Assembly (NCBI RefSeq): GCF_016411825.1
Contig: NZ_JAEKMH010000001.1
Location: 868,001 to 932,000 of the forward strand
Source: Devosia sediminis
GTDB taxonomy: Bacteria; Pseudomonadota; Alphaproteobacteria; Rhizobiales; Devosiaceae
Direction of reading: 5' to 3'
DNA: 64,000 nt
Part shown: positions 26,707 through 36,543 of the stretch, piece by piece
Position numbering within the stretch: position 1 is the first letter of the stretch
Layout: every line of letters starts with the position of its first letter
Notes under the pieces: model-generated
Told to the model about the DNA's origin: nothing
Seen by the model: only the letters and a program-made list of their open reading frames with translations
Database searches by the model: none
Program-made: the position numbers and the translations under genes

Positions 26707-27116
26707 CGCCTCACGCGTGTCGCCATGCCGATCGAGGCCGGCATGACCGGGTCGAAGCCGAACTTGGCATAGAGGTGCTTGGCGTCGCCATCGGCGATCA
26801 GGCTGACATAGGCGCCTTCGGGAGCGTTGGTGCTGAGATGGGTCATGAGCGCCGCCATGATCGCTTTGCCCAGGCCTTTTCCCTGGTGGGTTGGTTCGAG
26901 CGCGATGTCCACGATCTGGAAGGCAGTGCCGCCATCGCCGATGATCCGGCCCATGCCGATAGCGGCGCCGGCATGGAACACGGTCACTCCAAACCAGGTA
27001 TTGGGCAGGCCTTTCGTGGCCTGCTCCTCGGATTTTGGACTCAGGCCCGCAACAACGCGCAGCCGCCGATAGGTGTCGGCATCGGGCGTCCCGGGAACGA
27101 GGTCGTAACCGTCCAT
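26703..27116 (-). CDS. GNAT N-acetyltransferase
   Basis: A 137-aa acetyltransferase. The acetyl-CoA motif is IVDIALEPTHQGKGLGKAIMAAL, with the second-strand segment YVSLIADGDAKHLYAKFGF. It resembles single-domain GNAT enzymes of the YhbS/ElaA size. The ATG shares its A with the stop of the upstream hydrolase (TGATG), so translation is coupled. End overlaps the convergent SDR by four bases. Confidence 0.87.
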   Translation of the reverse strand: MDGYDLVPGTPDADTYRRLRVVAGLSPKSEEQATKGLPNTWFGVTVFHAGAAIGMGRIIGDGGTAFQIVDIALEPTHQGKGLGKAIMAALMTHLSTNAPEGAYVSLIADGDAKHLYAKFGFDPVMPASIGMATRVRR

Positions 27117-27667
27117 CACAGCCGCTGCATCAGCCGGGTGAACATGAGGAGGCCCTCGGGCCATGGACCGTGGCCGGAATGGACATTGATGTGTCCGGCA
27201 TTGCCTGCCTGGTGGAAGTCAGAGCCCCAGGCGGCCGCATAGTCGGCGGCGCATTCGAGCGAGCAGAACGGGTCGCTGTCGGAGATGACGAGCAGAGACG
27301 GAAAGGGCAGGGGATCGCGTGGCACGGTGCCGAAGGCGCGTGCCTCTTCCGGCACGTCCCGGCTGCTTTCGATGTCAGGCGGCGAAACGAGGAAGGCGCC
27401 CTTGACCTTGCCCTCGGGGAAGCGCCCGGCGGCCTGCACCAGGGCAATGCAGGCGAGCGAGTGTGCGACCAGAACGACCGGCCGCTCGGCCAGTTCGACG
27501 GCCTTGACCATGGTGTCAGTCCAGTCGTCGGGATCGGGATCGTCCCAATCGGCCTGTTCGACAATCGCAGCGGTGGACATCTTCTCCGCCCAGCGCATCT
27601 GCCAATGGCCGTCGCCGGAACTGCCGAGACCCGGCAGGATCAGGATGTCGGCGTCAGCAATTCTCAT
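27116..27667 (-). CDS. RBBP9/YdeN-family alpha/beta hydrolase
   Basis: A 183-aa small serine hydrolase. The N-terminus DILILPGLGSSGDGHWQMRWAE is the RBBP9 signature; the nucleophile elbow is LVAHSLACIA, the acid lies in SDSDPFCS and the histidine in NAGHINVHSG. Substrate unknown in bacteria. It is between purB (four-base overlap) and the GNAT gene, all on one transcript. Confidence 0.88.
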   Translation of the reverse strand: MRIADADILILPGLGSSGDGHWQMRWAEKMSTAAIVEQADWDDPDPDDWTDTMVKAVELAERPVVLVAHSLACIALVQAAGRFPEGKVKGAFLVSPPDIESSRDVPEEARAFGTVPRDPLPFPSLLVISDSDPFCSLECAADYAAAWGSDFHQAGNAGHINVHSGHGPWPEGLLMFTRLMQRL

Positions 27668-28995
27668 GCGCCAAAGACCCGGGCAAAGATCGTGTTGACA
27701 TGCTTGAGGTGATAGCCATCATCGAACATGGCGTCGATTTGCGCATCACTGAGAGTCACTTCGGGGTCGTTCTTGAGGTTCTGGGCAAAGAGGCCCGCGC
27801 GGTCGCCCCGGTGCTCCCAGACCTTCATGGCATTGCGCTGCACGGCAGCGTAGGAATCCTCGCGGCTGTACCCGGCTTGGGTCAAGGCCAGCAGTACGCG
27901 CTGCGAATTGTGAAGCCCGCCGAGCAGGTCAAGGTTCTTGCGCATGTTTTCGGGGTAGACCACGAGCTTGTCGATGACGCCGGTGAGGCGTGCCAGCGCG
28001 AAGTCCAGCGTGATGGTCGCGTCCGGGCCGATCATGCGCTCGACGGAAGAGTGCGAAATGTCGCGCTCATGCCAGAGGGCGACGTTTTCTAGAGCCGGCA
28101 CGACCATGCCGCGCACGAGGCGGGCGAGGCCGGTGAGGTTTTCCGTCAGCACGGGATTGCGCTTGTGCGGCATGGCCGACGAGCCCTTCTGGCCCGGCGA
28201 GAAGAACTCCTCGGCCTCCAGCACTTCTGTGCGCTGCAGGTGGCGGATTTCAACGGCGACGCGCTCGATGGACGAGGCGATGACGCCCAGCGTCGCAAAG
28301 AACATGGCGTGGCGGTCGCGCGGGATCACCTGGGTGGAAACCGGCTCGATGGAGAGGCCGAGTTTTTCGGCGACATATTCTTCCACCGAGGGGTCGATAT
28401 TGGCGAAGGTGCCGATGGCGCCGGATATGGCGGCGGTGGCGATCTCGTCGCGGGCGGCGACCAGGCGGGCGCGGTTGCGCGAGAATTCGGCATAGGCCTC
28501 GGCCAGCTTGACGCCAAAAGTGGTCGGCTCAGCATGGATGCCGTGGCTGCGGCCAATGGTGATCGTGTCCTTGTGCTCATAGGCGCGCTTCTTGAGCGCC
28601 GCGAGCAGGGCGTCGATGTCGGCGAGCAGGATGTCGGCGGCGTTCTTGAGCTGAACCGAAAGGGTGGTGTCGAGAATGTCAGAAGAGGTCATGCCCTGAT
28701 GCACGAAGCGGGCGTCAGGGCCGACGATTTCCGAAAGATGCGTCAGGAAGGCGATGACGTCATGCTTGGTGGTGCGTTCGATCTCGTCGATGCGCGCGAC
28801 GTCGAAGCCGTAGTCACCGCGCGCCGCCTTGCGGGCGTTCATGACGTCCCAGATCTTATCGGCGCTGTCCTTGGGCACGACACCAAGTTCGGCCAATTTC
28901 GAGGTGGCATGGGCCTCGATTTCAAACCAGATGGCAAACCGGCTTTCGGCCGACCAGTTGGCGACCATTTCAGGACGGGAATAGCGCGGGATCAT
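27664..28995 (-). CDS. purB: Adenylosuccinate lyase
   Basis: A 443-aa fumarase/aspartase-superfamily lyase acting twice in purine synthesis (SAICAR to AICAR, adenylosuccinate to AMP). The signature loop KGSSAMPHKRNP is present with its catalytic serine, along with SRYSRPEMVANWS-like N-terminal and the TSSDILDTTLSVQL segment. It is part of the rpe - VOC - purB - hydrolase - GNAT unit, with short overlaps between each gene. Confidence 0.97.
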   Translation of the reverse strand: MIPRYSRPEMVANWSAESRFAIWFEIEAHATSKLAELGVVPKDSADKIWDVMNARKAARGDYGFDVARIDEIERTTKHDVIAFLTHLSEIVGPDARFVHQGMTSSDILDTTLSVQLKNAADILLADIDALLAALKKRAYEHKDTITIGRSHGIHAEPTTFGVKLAEAYAEFSRNRARLVAARDEIATAAISGAIGTFANIDPSVEEYVAEKLGLSIEPVSTQVIPRDRHAMFFATLGVIASSIERVAVEIRHLQRTEVLEAEEFFSPGQKGSSAMPHKRNPVLTENLTGLARLVRGMVVPALENVALWHERDISHSSVERMIGPDATITLDFALARLTGVIDKLVVYPENMRKNLDLLGGLHNSQRVLLALTQAGYSREDSYAAVQRNAMKVWEHRGDRAGLFAQNLKNDPEVTLSDAQIDAMFDDGYHLKHVNTIFARVFGA

Positions 28996-29453
28996 GGGCT
29001 TAGGCCTTCAGCTTGCGAGTTTGATTCATCCGGCGGAGACCGGTAGCGCGCCAGGCGCTCGGGCAGGGTGCCGGTATGGAGTTCGAAAAGGTGGTTGTCG
29101 CGGTCGTGGAAATAGAGCGAACGGCCTTCGCCTGCAACCCGGGAACGGCTTTCGCGCAGGTCGAGCCCCAGAGCTTCAATCCGCTGCCGGTATGTTTCGA
29201 CATCTGTATCTTCGATCTTGAAGGCGATGTGGTTATAGCTGCGCGCGGGAAGGGCGTGGCCCTTCATGGTGGCGATCCAGATGTCATCGCGCCCGACCAG
29301 AAAGAAGCGTTCCTCGGAGATCGAAAACGTGGCGCTGCCGCTGTCATAGACCTTGCGGGCGCCAAGGACACCGACCAGGATTTCCTCCATCGCGTCGAGG
29401 TCTTCGACGATGAAGGTCATGTGGCTGAGACCCTGAACCTGCGCGTCAGGCAT
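28992..29453 (-). CDS. FosX-like VOC metalloenzyme (fosfomycin hydrolase family)
   Basis: A 153-aa vicinal-oxygen-chelate protein. The segments [25 protein letters not shown] and [25 protein letters not shown] match FosX, the Mn2+-dependent epoxide hydrolase that inactivates fosfomycin. The metal ligands should be the histidines of SHM and NHIA and the glutamate of LFELH. It has an extra C-terminal tail. The start (29453) overlaps rpe by eight bases. Its native substrate may be something else, since FosX homologues in non-resistant bacteria are often weak; no lab activity can be claimed. Confidence 0.82.
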   Translation of the reverse strand: MPDAQVQGLSHMTFIVEDLDAMEEILVGVLGARKVYDSGSATFSISEERFFLVGRDDIWIATMKGHALPARSYNHIAFKIEDTDVETYRQRIEALGLDLRESRSRVAGEGRSLYFHDRDNHLFELHTGTLPERLARYRSPPDESNSQAEGLSP

Positions 29454-30126
29454 TGATCGCGGTCGCAGCGTCGCGGATGGCTTTGATGCGCCCGGCATAG
29501 GTGGTGGAGTCGTTGCCGCCATAGACGGACGATCCTGCCACCAGCACATTGGCGCCGGCCGCCACGACGGCGCGGGCATTGTCGGCTGTGACGCCGCCAT
29601 CCACCTCGAGATCGATATCCCTGCCGCCGATCAGTGCCTTGGCCTGGCGAATTTTATCGATGCTGCCCGGAATGAAACTCTGGCCGCCGAAGCCGGGATT
29701 GACGCTCATGATGAGCAGGAGGTCGACATCGTCGATCACGTGCTGGATGGCCGAAACCGGCGTTGCCGGATTGAGCGCCACGCCTGCCTTCTTGCCCAGC
29801 GCGCGGATGGCCTGCAGCGAGCGATTCAGGTGCGGGCCGGCTTCGGCATGGACGGTGATGATATCCGCGCCAGCCTTGGCGAAATCGGCAAGGTACGGGT
29901 CGGCTGGAGCGATCATCAGATGGACATCGAAAACCTTGTCGGTCACGCCGCGAATGGACTTCATTACCGGCGCGCCGAAGGAGATGTTGGGCACGAAGTG
30001 CCCGTCCATGACGTCGACATGGATGTAGTCTGCGCCGGCATCGACGATGGCCTTCACCTCGTCGCCCAGCCGCGAAAAATCGGCCGAAAGGATCGAAGGC
30101 GCAATGCGGACGGGACGACTGGACAT
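29446..30126 (-). CDS. rpe: Ribulose-phosphate 3-epimerase
   Basis: A 226-aa TIM-barrel enzyme interconverting ribulose-5-phosphate and xylulose-5-phosphate in the pentose phosphate/Calvin pathways. Characteristic stretches: [36 protein letters not shown] with metal-binding His/Asp, [17 protein letters not shown] and [11 protein letters not shown]. It heads the unit that continues through the FosX-like gene into purB. Confidence 0.96.
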   Translation of the reverse strand: MSSRPVRIAPSILSADFSRLGDEVKAIVDAGADYIHVDVMDGHFVPNISFGAPVMKSIRGVTDKVFDVHLMIAPADPYLADFAKAGADIITVHAEAGPHLNRSLQAIRALGKKAGVALNPATPVSAIQHVIDDVDLLLIMSVNPGFGGQSFIPGSIDKIRQAKALIGGRDIDLEVDGGVTADNARAVVAAGANVLVAGSSVYGGNDSTTYAGRIKAIRDAATAINA

Positions 30127-30270
30127 GCAGAACCTCGACCGGGACGGAATGAGGCTGCTCTACCCCGCGAATGTGGCGTGGGCAAGCGTCCGGCCGGGAA
30201 AAGCTTCGAAATGGGCCGCTTGGCCCGATAGGCAATTCATCATAGGCTTCGGCACAGAGTGGAGTTGCCG

Positions 30271-30681
30271 ATGCCGACTTATCACAGCCGTACGTTGTCC
30301 GTGACGATCGCGCGACCTTGGAAGGAGGTCTACGCCTTCGCCGCGGACCCGGCCAACATGGCGGAGTGGGCAGCCGGACTGGGCGGCGATTTTGAGCCCG
30401 CACCCGATGGCGATGGCTGGATCGCCAATCAGGACGGCACCGCCATCCGCATCACCTTCACGCCACCCAACGATTTTGGTGTCCTCGATCACGACGTACA
30501 TACCCCGGGCGGCGTCGTCCATGTGGCACTGCGGGTCGTGCCCAATGGCTCGGGCGCCGAGGTCACATTCCTTCTGCTGCAGGAGCGCGCCATGAGCGAC
30601 GCTGAACTCGAACGTGACGCCGCGGCGGTGCAGAAAGACCTCGATACGCTCAAGCGCCTTATGGAAGACGCCCCCAGATGA
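30271..30681 (+). CDS. SRPBCC family protein
   Basis: A 136-aa START-like domain protein. The opening SVTIARPWKEVYAFAADPANMAEWAAGLGG is the usual polyketide-cyclase/SRPBCC start, and the C-terminal helix (LERDAAAVQKDLDTLKRLMED) closes the binding groove. Function unknown; possibly binds a hydrophobic ligand. Its stop overlaps the upstream end of the next gene's leader, 20 bases before that gene's ATG. Confidence 0.83.
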   Translation: MPTYHSRTLSVTIARPWKEVYAFAADPANMAEWAAGLGGDFEPAPDGDGWIANQDGTAIRITFTPPNDFGVLDHDVHTPGGVVHVALRVVPNGSGAEVTFLLLQERAMSDAELERDAAAVQKDLDTLKRLMEDAPR

Positions 30682-30701
30682 CCGCGCCAGGAGGAACGAT
30701 T

Positions 30702-31187
30702 ATGCGTCACATGCTTGCCCTCGTCATTGCTCTCCTCGCGCTTGTCGCCCCGGCAAAAGCCGACGAAGCCATGGTTCGTGCCTTTATGGAGGATTGGATC
30801 GAGGAGCAGGGCGGCGCGGCCGAGGAGACCGACATGGCCATTGGCTTCGTCGACCTCGACTATGATCGCGTCGACGAGGCCATCGTTCTGCTGTCCGGCC
30901 AGTATTGGTGCGGCTCAGGCGGTTGCGACGCGCTGGTGCTGCGAAGCAATGCCAACGGCTATGACATCATCATGGAATCGAGCGTAACCCGCGCGCCGAT
31001 CGGTGTGCTCGGCACATCGAGCAACGGCTTTCGCGATCTCTTCGTCCAGATTGGCGGCGGCGGACTGCCCGCCGGTCCGGTGGCCATGCGCTTCGATGGG
31101 GCGGCCTATCCGAGTAATCCCACCGCCGATGGCGAGGATCTGCCCGAGGGCTTCAAGGGCAAGGTGGTCATTCCTGCCGCGGATTAG
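30702..31187 (+). CDS. Secreted protein of unknown function
   Basis: A 161-aa exported protein. The signal peptide MRHMLALVIALLALVAPAKA is followed by an acidic N-terminus and a segment DLDYDRVDEAIVLL that resembles EF-hand-like or FG-GAP-like calcium loops, then a CGSGGC pair of cysteines. AGGAGG stands before the ATG. No family recognised with confidence. Confidence 0.72.
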   Translation: MRHMLALVIALLALVAPAKADEAMVRAFMEDWIEEQGGAAEETDMAIGFVDLDYDRVDEAIVLLSGQYWCGSGGCDALVLRSNANGYDIIMESSVTRAPIGVLGTSSNGFRDLFVQIGGGGLPAGPVAMRFDGAAYPSNPTADGEDLPEGFKGKVVIPAAD

Positions 31188-31343
31188 CGCACTATTTGAC
31201 CCGGCGCAGCAAAAGCCTATCTCCTCGCGGGCATAATGCCGAAAGTCGGACGCGTGCTCACATCCCTGCGATGCGGCCAAGCAGCTCATTGCCTTCCGGC
31301 CTGCGCGCGCTAAACAGGGCGCAGCAACAAGGAGCGACCTCAG

Positions 31344-32084
31344 TTGGAGTTTTCCCTGCCTCTGGTGATCGGCGCGGGCGTCTTGAGCTTTCTCAGCCCC
31401 TGTGTGCTGCCACTGGTGCCGCCTTATCTCACCTATATGAGCGGGGCGAGCTACGATCAGTTGCGGGCCGAGGCCGTGTCGGGGTCGCCCGGCAAACTGA
31501 CGGCAAAGGTCGCGCTCACCTCGATCTTCTTTATCCTGGGTTTTTCGGTCGTCTTCATTGCCCTCGGCGCCACGGCTACGGCTTTCGGGCAGGTCTTCCG
31601 GCAGTTGCTGCCCATTCTCACGCCGATTGCTGGCGTCGTCATCATTGCCATGGGCCTGCATTTCCTAGGCGTTTTCCGCATCGGCATCCTTGACCGGCAA
31701 TTGCGCTCCAACGGGCCGGGCCAGGCTTCTGGTCCGCTGGGCGGGTTTCTCCTGGGCCTTGCCTTCGCCATTGGCTGGACGCCCTGCATCGGGCCTGTGC
31801 TGGCAGCGATCCTGACGGTCGCGGCCAGCCGCGAGACGGCGTGGGAAGGCGCTTCGCTGCTTGGCCTCTATTCGCTGGGGCTCGGCATCCCGTTCTTTCT
31901 CGCCGGCATCGCGATCGGTCCGTTCCTCACCTTCTTGAATGGGTTCAAACGCCATCTGGGGACGGTAGAAAAAGTCATGGGTGGCTTGCTGGTGCTGACC
32001 GGCCTCTTGTTCATCACCGGAAATTTCACCCGCATTTCCTATTGGTTCCTCGAGACTTTCCCGGTCCTCGCCACCTTTGGCTGA
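31344..32084 (+). CDS. ccdA: CcdA-type thiol-reductant transporter
   Basis: A 246-aa six-helix protein of the DsbD transmembrane/CcdA family, which passes electrons from cytoplasmic thioredoxin to the periplasm for cytochrome c maturation. The two membrane cysteines are in SFLSPCVLPLVPPYLTYM and GWTPCIGPVLAAIL. Translation must begin at a TTG, supported by AAGGAG eight bases upstream. Stands alone; no cytochrome c genes are adjacent. Confidence 0.9.
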   Translation: MEFSLPLVIGAGVLSFLSPCVLPLVPPYLTYMSGASYDQLRAEAVSGSPGKLTAKVALTSIFFILGFSVVFIALGATATAFGQVFRQLLPILTPIAGVVIIAMGLHFLGVFRIGILDRQLRSNGPGQASGPLGGFLLGLAFAIGWTPCIGPVLAAILTVAASRETAWEGASLLGLYSLGLGIPFFLAGIAIGPFLTFLNGFKRHLGTVEKVMGGLLVLTGLLFITGNFTRISYWFLETFPVLATFG

Positions 32085-32205
32085 GCCCGTCCGTAGCGTC
32101 GGGTTAACTCTCTTCACGGTCTGGTGAACCGGAACGGCTTTTGCGCACCGATGTTCAGGCCCGGTTTACCCCTCGCGGTCAGACTGACGCCGTTTCAGGC
32201 AAAGC

Positions 32206-33459
32206 ATGGTCAGGCCAGTGAACGCGCATAGTCAGTTCGCCGCCCGCGCGGTGGAGCAGATCAGAGCGGAAGTCAGCGCCCCGGTGGCCGCGCCCATCAG
32301 CGCGCCCTACGACTTTGCCGTCACTGTCTTCCACGACATCGCCGCAGTCGAGAGTATATGGCGCCGCTTTACCGCCGCGGGCATCGAGTCGCCGGGCCAG
32401 AGTTTTGACTTCATTCGCCTTTGGGTTGAGGATCGCCGCATCCGCTCCGCCGACCAGCATTATGTCCTTGGAACCGTGAATGGCGAGCCGGTGGCGATTT
32501 TGCCGCTGCATCGCAAGCGCGTGCATGGCGTCAGAGTTTTCACCTGGTTTCCGGGCGCCCATGCAGGTTGCTACGCTCCGGTCGCCGATATCGCGCAGCT
32601 TGCGGCCCTGGGGCCACAAGGCCGCGCTCAACTGTGGCGCGCCATGGCCGGAGCCCTTAAGGGCGCCGATCTCGCCTATCTCCGCTCGGTCCCGGCAAGC
32701 CTCGGTGTCCACGGCAACCTCTTCGACGAACTCGGATCGCATCTCTCGGTCGAGACTCTGTTCCGCGCCCAGTTTTCATCTTGGGAACAGTGCGACAGCG
32801 AGCAGCGCAGCCGTTCGCGGCGCAAGCACGATCGGCAGCAGGGCGACCGCCTGGCGGCACTGGGCGAAGTCGCCTTCGAGGAGGTGACCGAACCGGTTGC
32901 CGCCCATACCGCTGTCGACATCATGTTCGCCCAGCGTTCGGCCCGCTTCCGGTCGCAGGGCATACGGGACGCCTTCGTCGCCGACCACCTGATGGGATTT
33001 TATCATGCGGCACTCGACGCCGGTTCGGGCGTCAATGTCCGGCTTCACGTGTTGCGGCTCGATGGTGCCATCGTGGCCGTGCGCTACAATGTCGTGCATG
33101 GCGACCGCATGTTCTGCCTCATTTCCTCGATGAGCGATTGCGAGCGCGTACAGTCCGGCTCCCCGGGCAAGCAATGCCTGCTGAGGGTGATGCAGACTGT
33201 GTTCGATGAGGGCTTTGCCATATTCGACATGGGCAGCGGTTTCACCGACGAAAAGCGGCATTGGTGCAATGTACAGGTGCCGCTGCGTCAGCACTATCTT
33301 AGCCTGTCCCTAGTTGGCGCACTGATCGTAGCGGGACATCAGTCCTACCAGCGCCTGCGCGCCTGGGCCAAGGGCAATGACCGGATCAAGGCGCTGCGGC
33401 GTATGACCCGCCTGGCCATCGAACGCGTCACCGGCGCCAGGACTTCAGATCAGCTTTAG
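32206..33459 (+). CDS. FemAB-like (Acetyltransf_6 / CelD-BcsL) GNAT protein
   Basis: A 417-aa protein with the BioF2-like GNAT fold. The first part (about residues 35-180) carries [16 protein letters not shown] and [14 protein letters not shown]; the second (about 215-370) carries [17 protein letters not shown] and [17 protein letters not shown], as in CelD/BcsL proteins linked to exopolysaccharide or cellulose formation. Target unknown. The 3' end overlaps radC convergently by 15 bases. Confidence 0.83.
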   Translation: MVRPVNAHSQFAARAVEQIRAEVSAPVAAPISAPYDFAVTVFHDIAAVESIWRRFTAAGIESPGQSFDFIRLWVEDRRIRSADQHYVLGTVNGEPVAILPLHRKRVHGVRVFTWFPGAHAGCYAPVADIAQLAALGPQGRAQLWRAMAGALKGADLAYLRSVPASLGVHGNLFDELGSHLSVETLFRAQFSSWEQCDSEQRSRSRRKHDRQQGDRLAALGEVAFEEVTEPVAAHTAVDIMFAQRSARFRSQGIRDAFVADHLMGFYHAALDAGSGVNVRLHVLRLDGAIVAVRYNVVHGDRMFCLISSMSDCERVQSGSPGKQCLLRVMQTVFDEGFAIFDMGSGFTDEKRHWCNVQVPLRQHYLSLSLVGALIVAGHQSYQRLRAWAKGNDRIKALRRMTRLAIERVTGARTSDQL

Positions 33460-34170
33460 CCCGCGCAGCGAGGCGTGCCCCGCTTTGCCGATGATGATGT
33501 GATCGTGCAGCACGATGCCGAGCGGCTTGGCCACGTCGGCAATCTCCTTGGTCATGCGGATGTCGGCGGAAGACGGGGTCGGGTCGCCGGACGGGTGGTT
33601 GTGCACCAGGATCAGCGCCGTGGCCGACAGTTCCAGCGAGCGCTTTATGACTTCGCGCGGGTAGACCGGTGTGTGGTCGACCGTGCCGGTCTGCTGCACC
33701 TCATCGGCGATCAGCCGGTTCTTCTTATCGAGAAAGAGGATGCGGAACTGCTCGATGCTCTGGAAGGCCATCTGGCTGTGGCAATAGTCGATGAGCTGCG
33801 TCCAGGAGGAGAGAATCGGCTTGTCATTGTCGAGCCGATCACGCCCGAAGCGTGCGGCGACTGCCTGGATGACCTTGAGATGGGCGACCGTGGTCGGCCC
33901 CAGCCCATCGATGTTCTCCAGGCGCGACGGGCTTGCGGAAAAGACGGCGGAGAACGATCCGAATTCCTTCAGCAGCGCCTTGGCAAGCGGCTTGGTATCC
34001 TTCTGCGGAATGACGATGTGAAGGACCAGTTCGAGGAGCTCGTAGTCCTCGAAGGCATCACCGCCCACCTTCAGGAAACGGTCGCGCACGCGCTTGCGAT
34101 GCCCGGCATGGTCCGGCGCTAATGGGGCTGGGAAGGTGGCCTCGGCGAGTTCGTCGGGGCCGTTGCTCAT
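33445..34170 (-). CDS. radC: RadC family protein (JAB/MPN domain)
   Basis: A 241-aa protein with a helix-hairpin-helix N-terminus ([19 protein letters not shown]) and a JAB/MPN metallo-fold. The metal motif is complete: [20 protein letters not shown]. Despite its name, repair activity of RadC is disputed and its substrate is unknown. The ATG at 34170 is one base after the map stop, so it is the second gene of a map-radC unit. Confidence 0.92.
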   Translation of the reverse strand: MSNGPDELAEATFPAPLAPDHAGHRKRVRDRFLKVGGDAFEDYELLELVLHIVIPQKDTKPLAKALLKEFGSFSAVFSASPSRLENIDGLGPTTVAHLKVIQAVAARFGRDRLDNDKPILSSWTQLIDYCHSQMAFQSIEQFRILFLDKKNRLIADEVQQTGTVDHTPVYPREVIKRSLELSATALILVHNHPSGDPTPSSADIRMTKEIADVAKPLGIVLHDHIIIGKAGHASLRGLKLI

Positions 34171-34171
34171 G

Positions 34172-35005
34172 TCATGCCGCCCGCTTGGCCAGGGGATTGA
34201 AGAGATCGCCGGGCGACAGCGTAAACACTTCGCAGCCGGTTTCCGTAATGCCGATGGAATGCTCGCATTGCGAGGACAGCGTCCGGTCTCGGGTGACGGC
34301 CGTCCAGCCATCGGAGAGAATTTTCACATGCGGACGGCCAAGATTGATCATCGGCTCGATGGTGAAGATCATCCCGGGTTTGAGGGGCACGCCAGCGCCC
34401 GGCGTGCCGAAATGGAGGATGTTCGGCTCGTCATGGAACAGCCGGCCCAGCCCGTGACCGACAAAGTCGCGCACCACTGACATCCGCTCGCCCTCGGCAA
34501 TGGCCTGGATGGCGGCGCCAATGTCGCCGGTCGTGTTGCCGGGCTTTGCCGCCTCTATTCCCGCCGCAAGGCTCTCGTAAGTAACTTCGATCAGCCGCTC
34601 GGCCTTGCGCGAGATTTCGCCCACCGGATACATGCGGCTCGAATCCCCATGCCAGCCATCGACGACCAGCGTCAGGTCGACATTGACGATATCGCCCTCA
34701 CGCAGCGGCCTTTCGTCGGGAATGCCGTGGCAGACGACGTGGTTGATGGAGGTGCAGACCGAGTGCCGATAGCCCTTGTAGAAGATCGTGGCCGGGACGG
34801 CGCCATGGTCGCGGGCGAACTCATAGGCCACGCGGTCAATGGTCGAAGTGGGTACGCCGGCCTCGATGAAGGGGGTGATTTCGTCCAGCGCCCGCGCGGT
34901 CAGCGCACCGGCGCGACGCATGCCCTCGAAGCCTTCCGCGCCATGCAGCGGAATGACGCCGTGTGTGCGGCGGGCTTTGGTGGCGGCGTCGACATAGGTA
35001 ATCAT
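34172..35005 (-). CDS. map: Methionine aminopeptidase
   Basis: A 277-aa type I methionyl aminopeptidase that removes the initiator methionine. The metal ligands are visible: D in [17 protein letters not shown] in [15 protein letters not shown] in FTIEPMI and E in CEHSIG. AGGAGA lies eight bases before the ATG at 35005; a longer frame upstream is not supported. Divergent from the CinA-like gene. Confidence 0.96.
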   Translation of the reverse strand: MITYVDAATKARRTHGVIPLHGAEGFEGMRRAGALTARALDEITPFIEAGVPTSTIDRVAYEFARDHGAVPATIFYKGYRHSVCTSINHVVCHGIPDERPLREGDIVNVDLTLVVDGWHGDSSRMYPVGEISRKAERLIEVTYESLAAGIEAAKPGNTTGDIGAAIQAIAEGERMSVVRDFVGHGLGRLFHDEPNILHFGTPGAGVPLKPGMIFTIEPMINLGRPHVKILSDGWTAVTRDRTLSSQCEHSIGITETGCEVFTLSPGDLFNPLAKRAA

Positions 35006-35121
35006 GCAATAGTCTCCTGAACCGGCAAAATAGGAGCTTAAACCCCGCTTGGGAAGGTGGCAGGGGCGTTGACTTGGCCATCGCAGCCGGGCATCCACAT
35101 CTGCTCCACGGGAATTTTGGC

Positions 35122-35895
35122 ATGACCCAGCACGAGACGCGCGTAACCGCCGGCATGATCGTCATCGGCGACGAAATCCTCTCCGGCCGCACCAAGGACG
35201 TCAATATCGGCGCCGTGGCCGATTTCTGCACCGACCTTGGCATCGACCTCACCGAGGTACGCGTGGTGTCGGACGAGCAGGACGCCATTGTCGAGGCGGT
35301 CAATGCGCTGCGCGCCCGCTATACCTATGTCTTCACCTCGGGCGGCATCGGCCCGACGCATGACGACATCACCGCGGACGCCATTGCCGCCGCCTTCGGC
35401 GTCGCCTTGCCGATCAATGCCCAAGCCCGTGCCATGCTCGAAGCACGCTGGAAGGAGACGGGCACCGAGGTGAATGCGGCGCGCCTCAGGATGGCTCGCA
35501 TCCCTGAAGGGGCCGACCTGATCGTCAATTCCGTCTCCGCTGCGCCGGGCTTCCGCATCGGCAATGTGCATGTCATGGCCGGCGTGCCCGTCATCATGCG
35601 CGCCATGCTCGAGGCGCTGGCCCCGACACTGAAGGGAGGCAAGAAGGTGTCGTCGGTCACGATCAAGGCCGCGGTGGGCGAGGGCACCATCGGCGGACCG
35701 CTGGGGGTTCTGCAGACGGAATATCCCGACGTGAAGATGGGCTCCTACCCGCAGATGGGCAAGGACCGGGTGATGACCGAGCTAGTGCTACGCTCGTCCG
35801 ACGAGGCCCTTCTGGCAGAAGCCGCCGAAAAGGTCCGTGCCATGGTCGCTGCCGCCCATGAAAGGGCCGGCATCGCCCCGCCCGACGGGGAGTGA
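35122..35895 (+). CDS. CinA N-terminal / MoCF-domain protein
   Basis: A 257-aa protein with a molybdopterin-binding fold: TAGMIVIGDEILSGRTKDVN at the start and FTSGGIGPTHDDITADAIAAAFG in the core. It has the CinA-N part only and lacks the C-terminal nicotinamide-nucleotide amidase domain. Related proteins include COG1058 ADP-ribose pyrophosphatases, so nucleotide-pyrophosphate cleavage is possible. Divergent from map with 116 bases between starts. Confidence 0.88.
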   Translation: MTQHETRVTAGMIVIGDEILSGRTKDVNIGAVADFCTDLGIDLTEVRVVSDEQDAIVEAVNALRARYTYVFTSGGIGPTHDDITADAIAAAFGVALPINAQARAMLEARWKETGTEVNAARLRMARIPEGADLIVNSVSAAPGFRIGNVHVMAGVPVIMRAMLEALAPTLKGGKKVSSVTIKAAVGEGTIGGPLGVLQTEYPDVKMGSYPQMGKDRVMTELVLRSSDEALLAEAAEKVRAMVAAAHERAGIAPPDGE

Positions 35896-35976
35896 TTGGC
35901 CTTTGCGCCCGCCTTTGCTAAGCAGCACGTCAAACACATGAATTCCGGGGCCTAGCCCCGCCAGGAGACAGATCCC

Positions 35977-36474
35977 GTGAGCAATCCCAACCAGAAGTCG
36001 TTTCCCGTCACCTGGGACCAGTTTCACCGCGACAGCCGTGCCCTGGCCTGGCGCCTGGCCGGCATCGGTCCGTTTGACGCCGTCGTCGCCATTGCCCGCG
36101 GTGGCCTCGTCCCCGCCGCCATCGTCGCGCGCGAACTCAATATACGCACCGTCGAAACCGTCGCCGCCAAGAGCTACGATCATCAGAACCAGAGCGGTAT
36201 CAAGATCCTCAAGGAAATAAGCCAGCCGGTGCTCGATCTGGTCAAGACCGGCGGCAAGGTCCTTATTGTCGACGATCTCGTGGACACCGGCAACACGGCC
36301 CGCGTGGTGCGCGAAATGCTGCCCGGCGCCCATTTCGCCACCGTCTATGCCAAGCCCAAGGGCCGCGACATGGTCGACACCTTCATCACCGAAGTCAGCC
36401 AGGACACCTGGATCTTCTTCCCCTGGGATCTCGACGTCGCCTATGTCGCCCCGATCTCGGGCGGCACGGACTAA
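35977..36474 (+). CDS. gpt: Xanthine-guanine phosphoribosyltransferase
   Basis: A 165-aa type I phosphoribosyltransferase that salvages xanthine and guanine. The PRPP motif is [15 protein letters not shown], and the N-terminal [20 protein letters not shown] and [16 protein letters not shown] are as in E. coli Gpt. Start is GTG, with CAGGAGA upstream. It complements the de novo purine genes elsewhere in the window. Confidence 0.95.
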   Translation: MSNPNQKSFPVTWDQFHRDSRALAWRLAGIGPFDAVVAIARGGLVPAAIVARELNIRTVETVAAKSYDHQNQSGIKILKEISQPVLDLVKTGGKVLIVDDLVDTGNTARVVREMLPGAHFATVYAKPKGRDMVDTFITEVSQDTWIFFPWDLDVAYVAPISGGTD

Positions 36475-36543
36475 GCCGGCGACGCTTATCCCCGCATCCT
36501 GACGTCATGAGACCATGCCCACGCATTCACGCGAGGGCAGGGC

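Noticed and set aside
32130..32160. EcfG promoter upstream of the FemAB-like gene
   Set aside because: GGAAC-N16-TGTT has a mismatch in the -10 element and lies at a less suitable distance.
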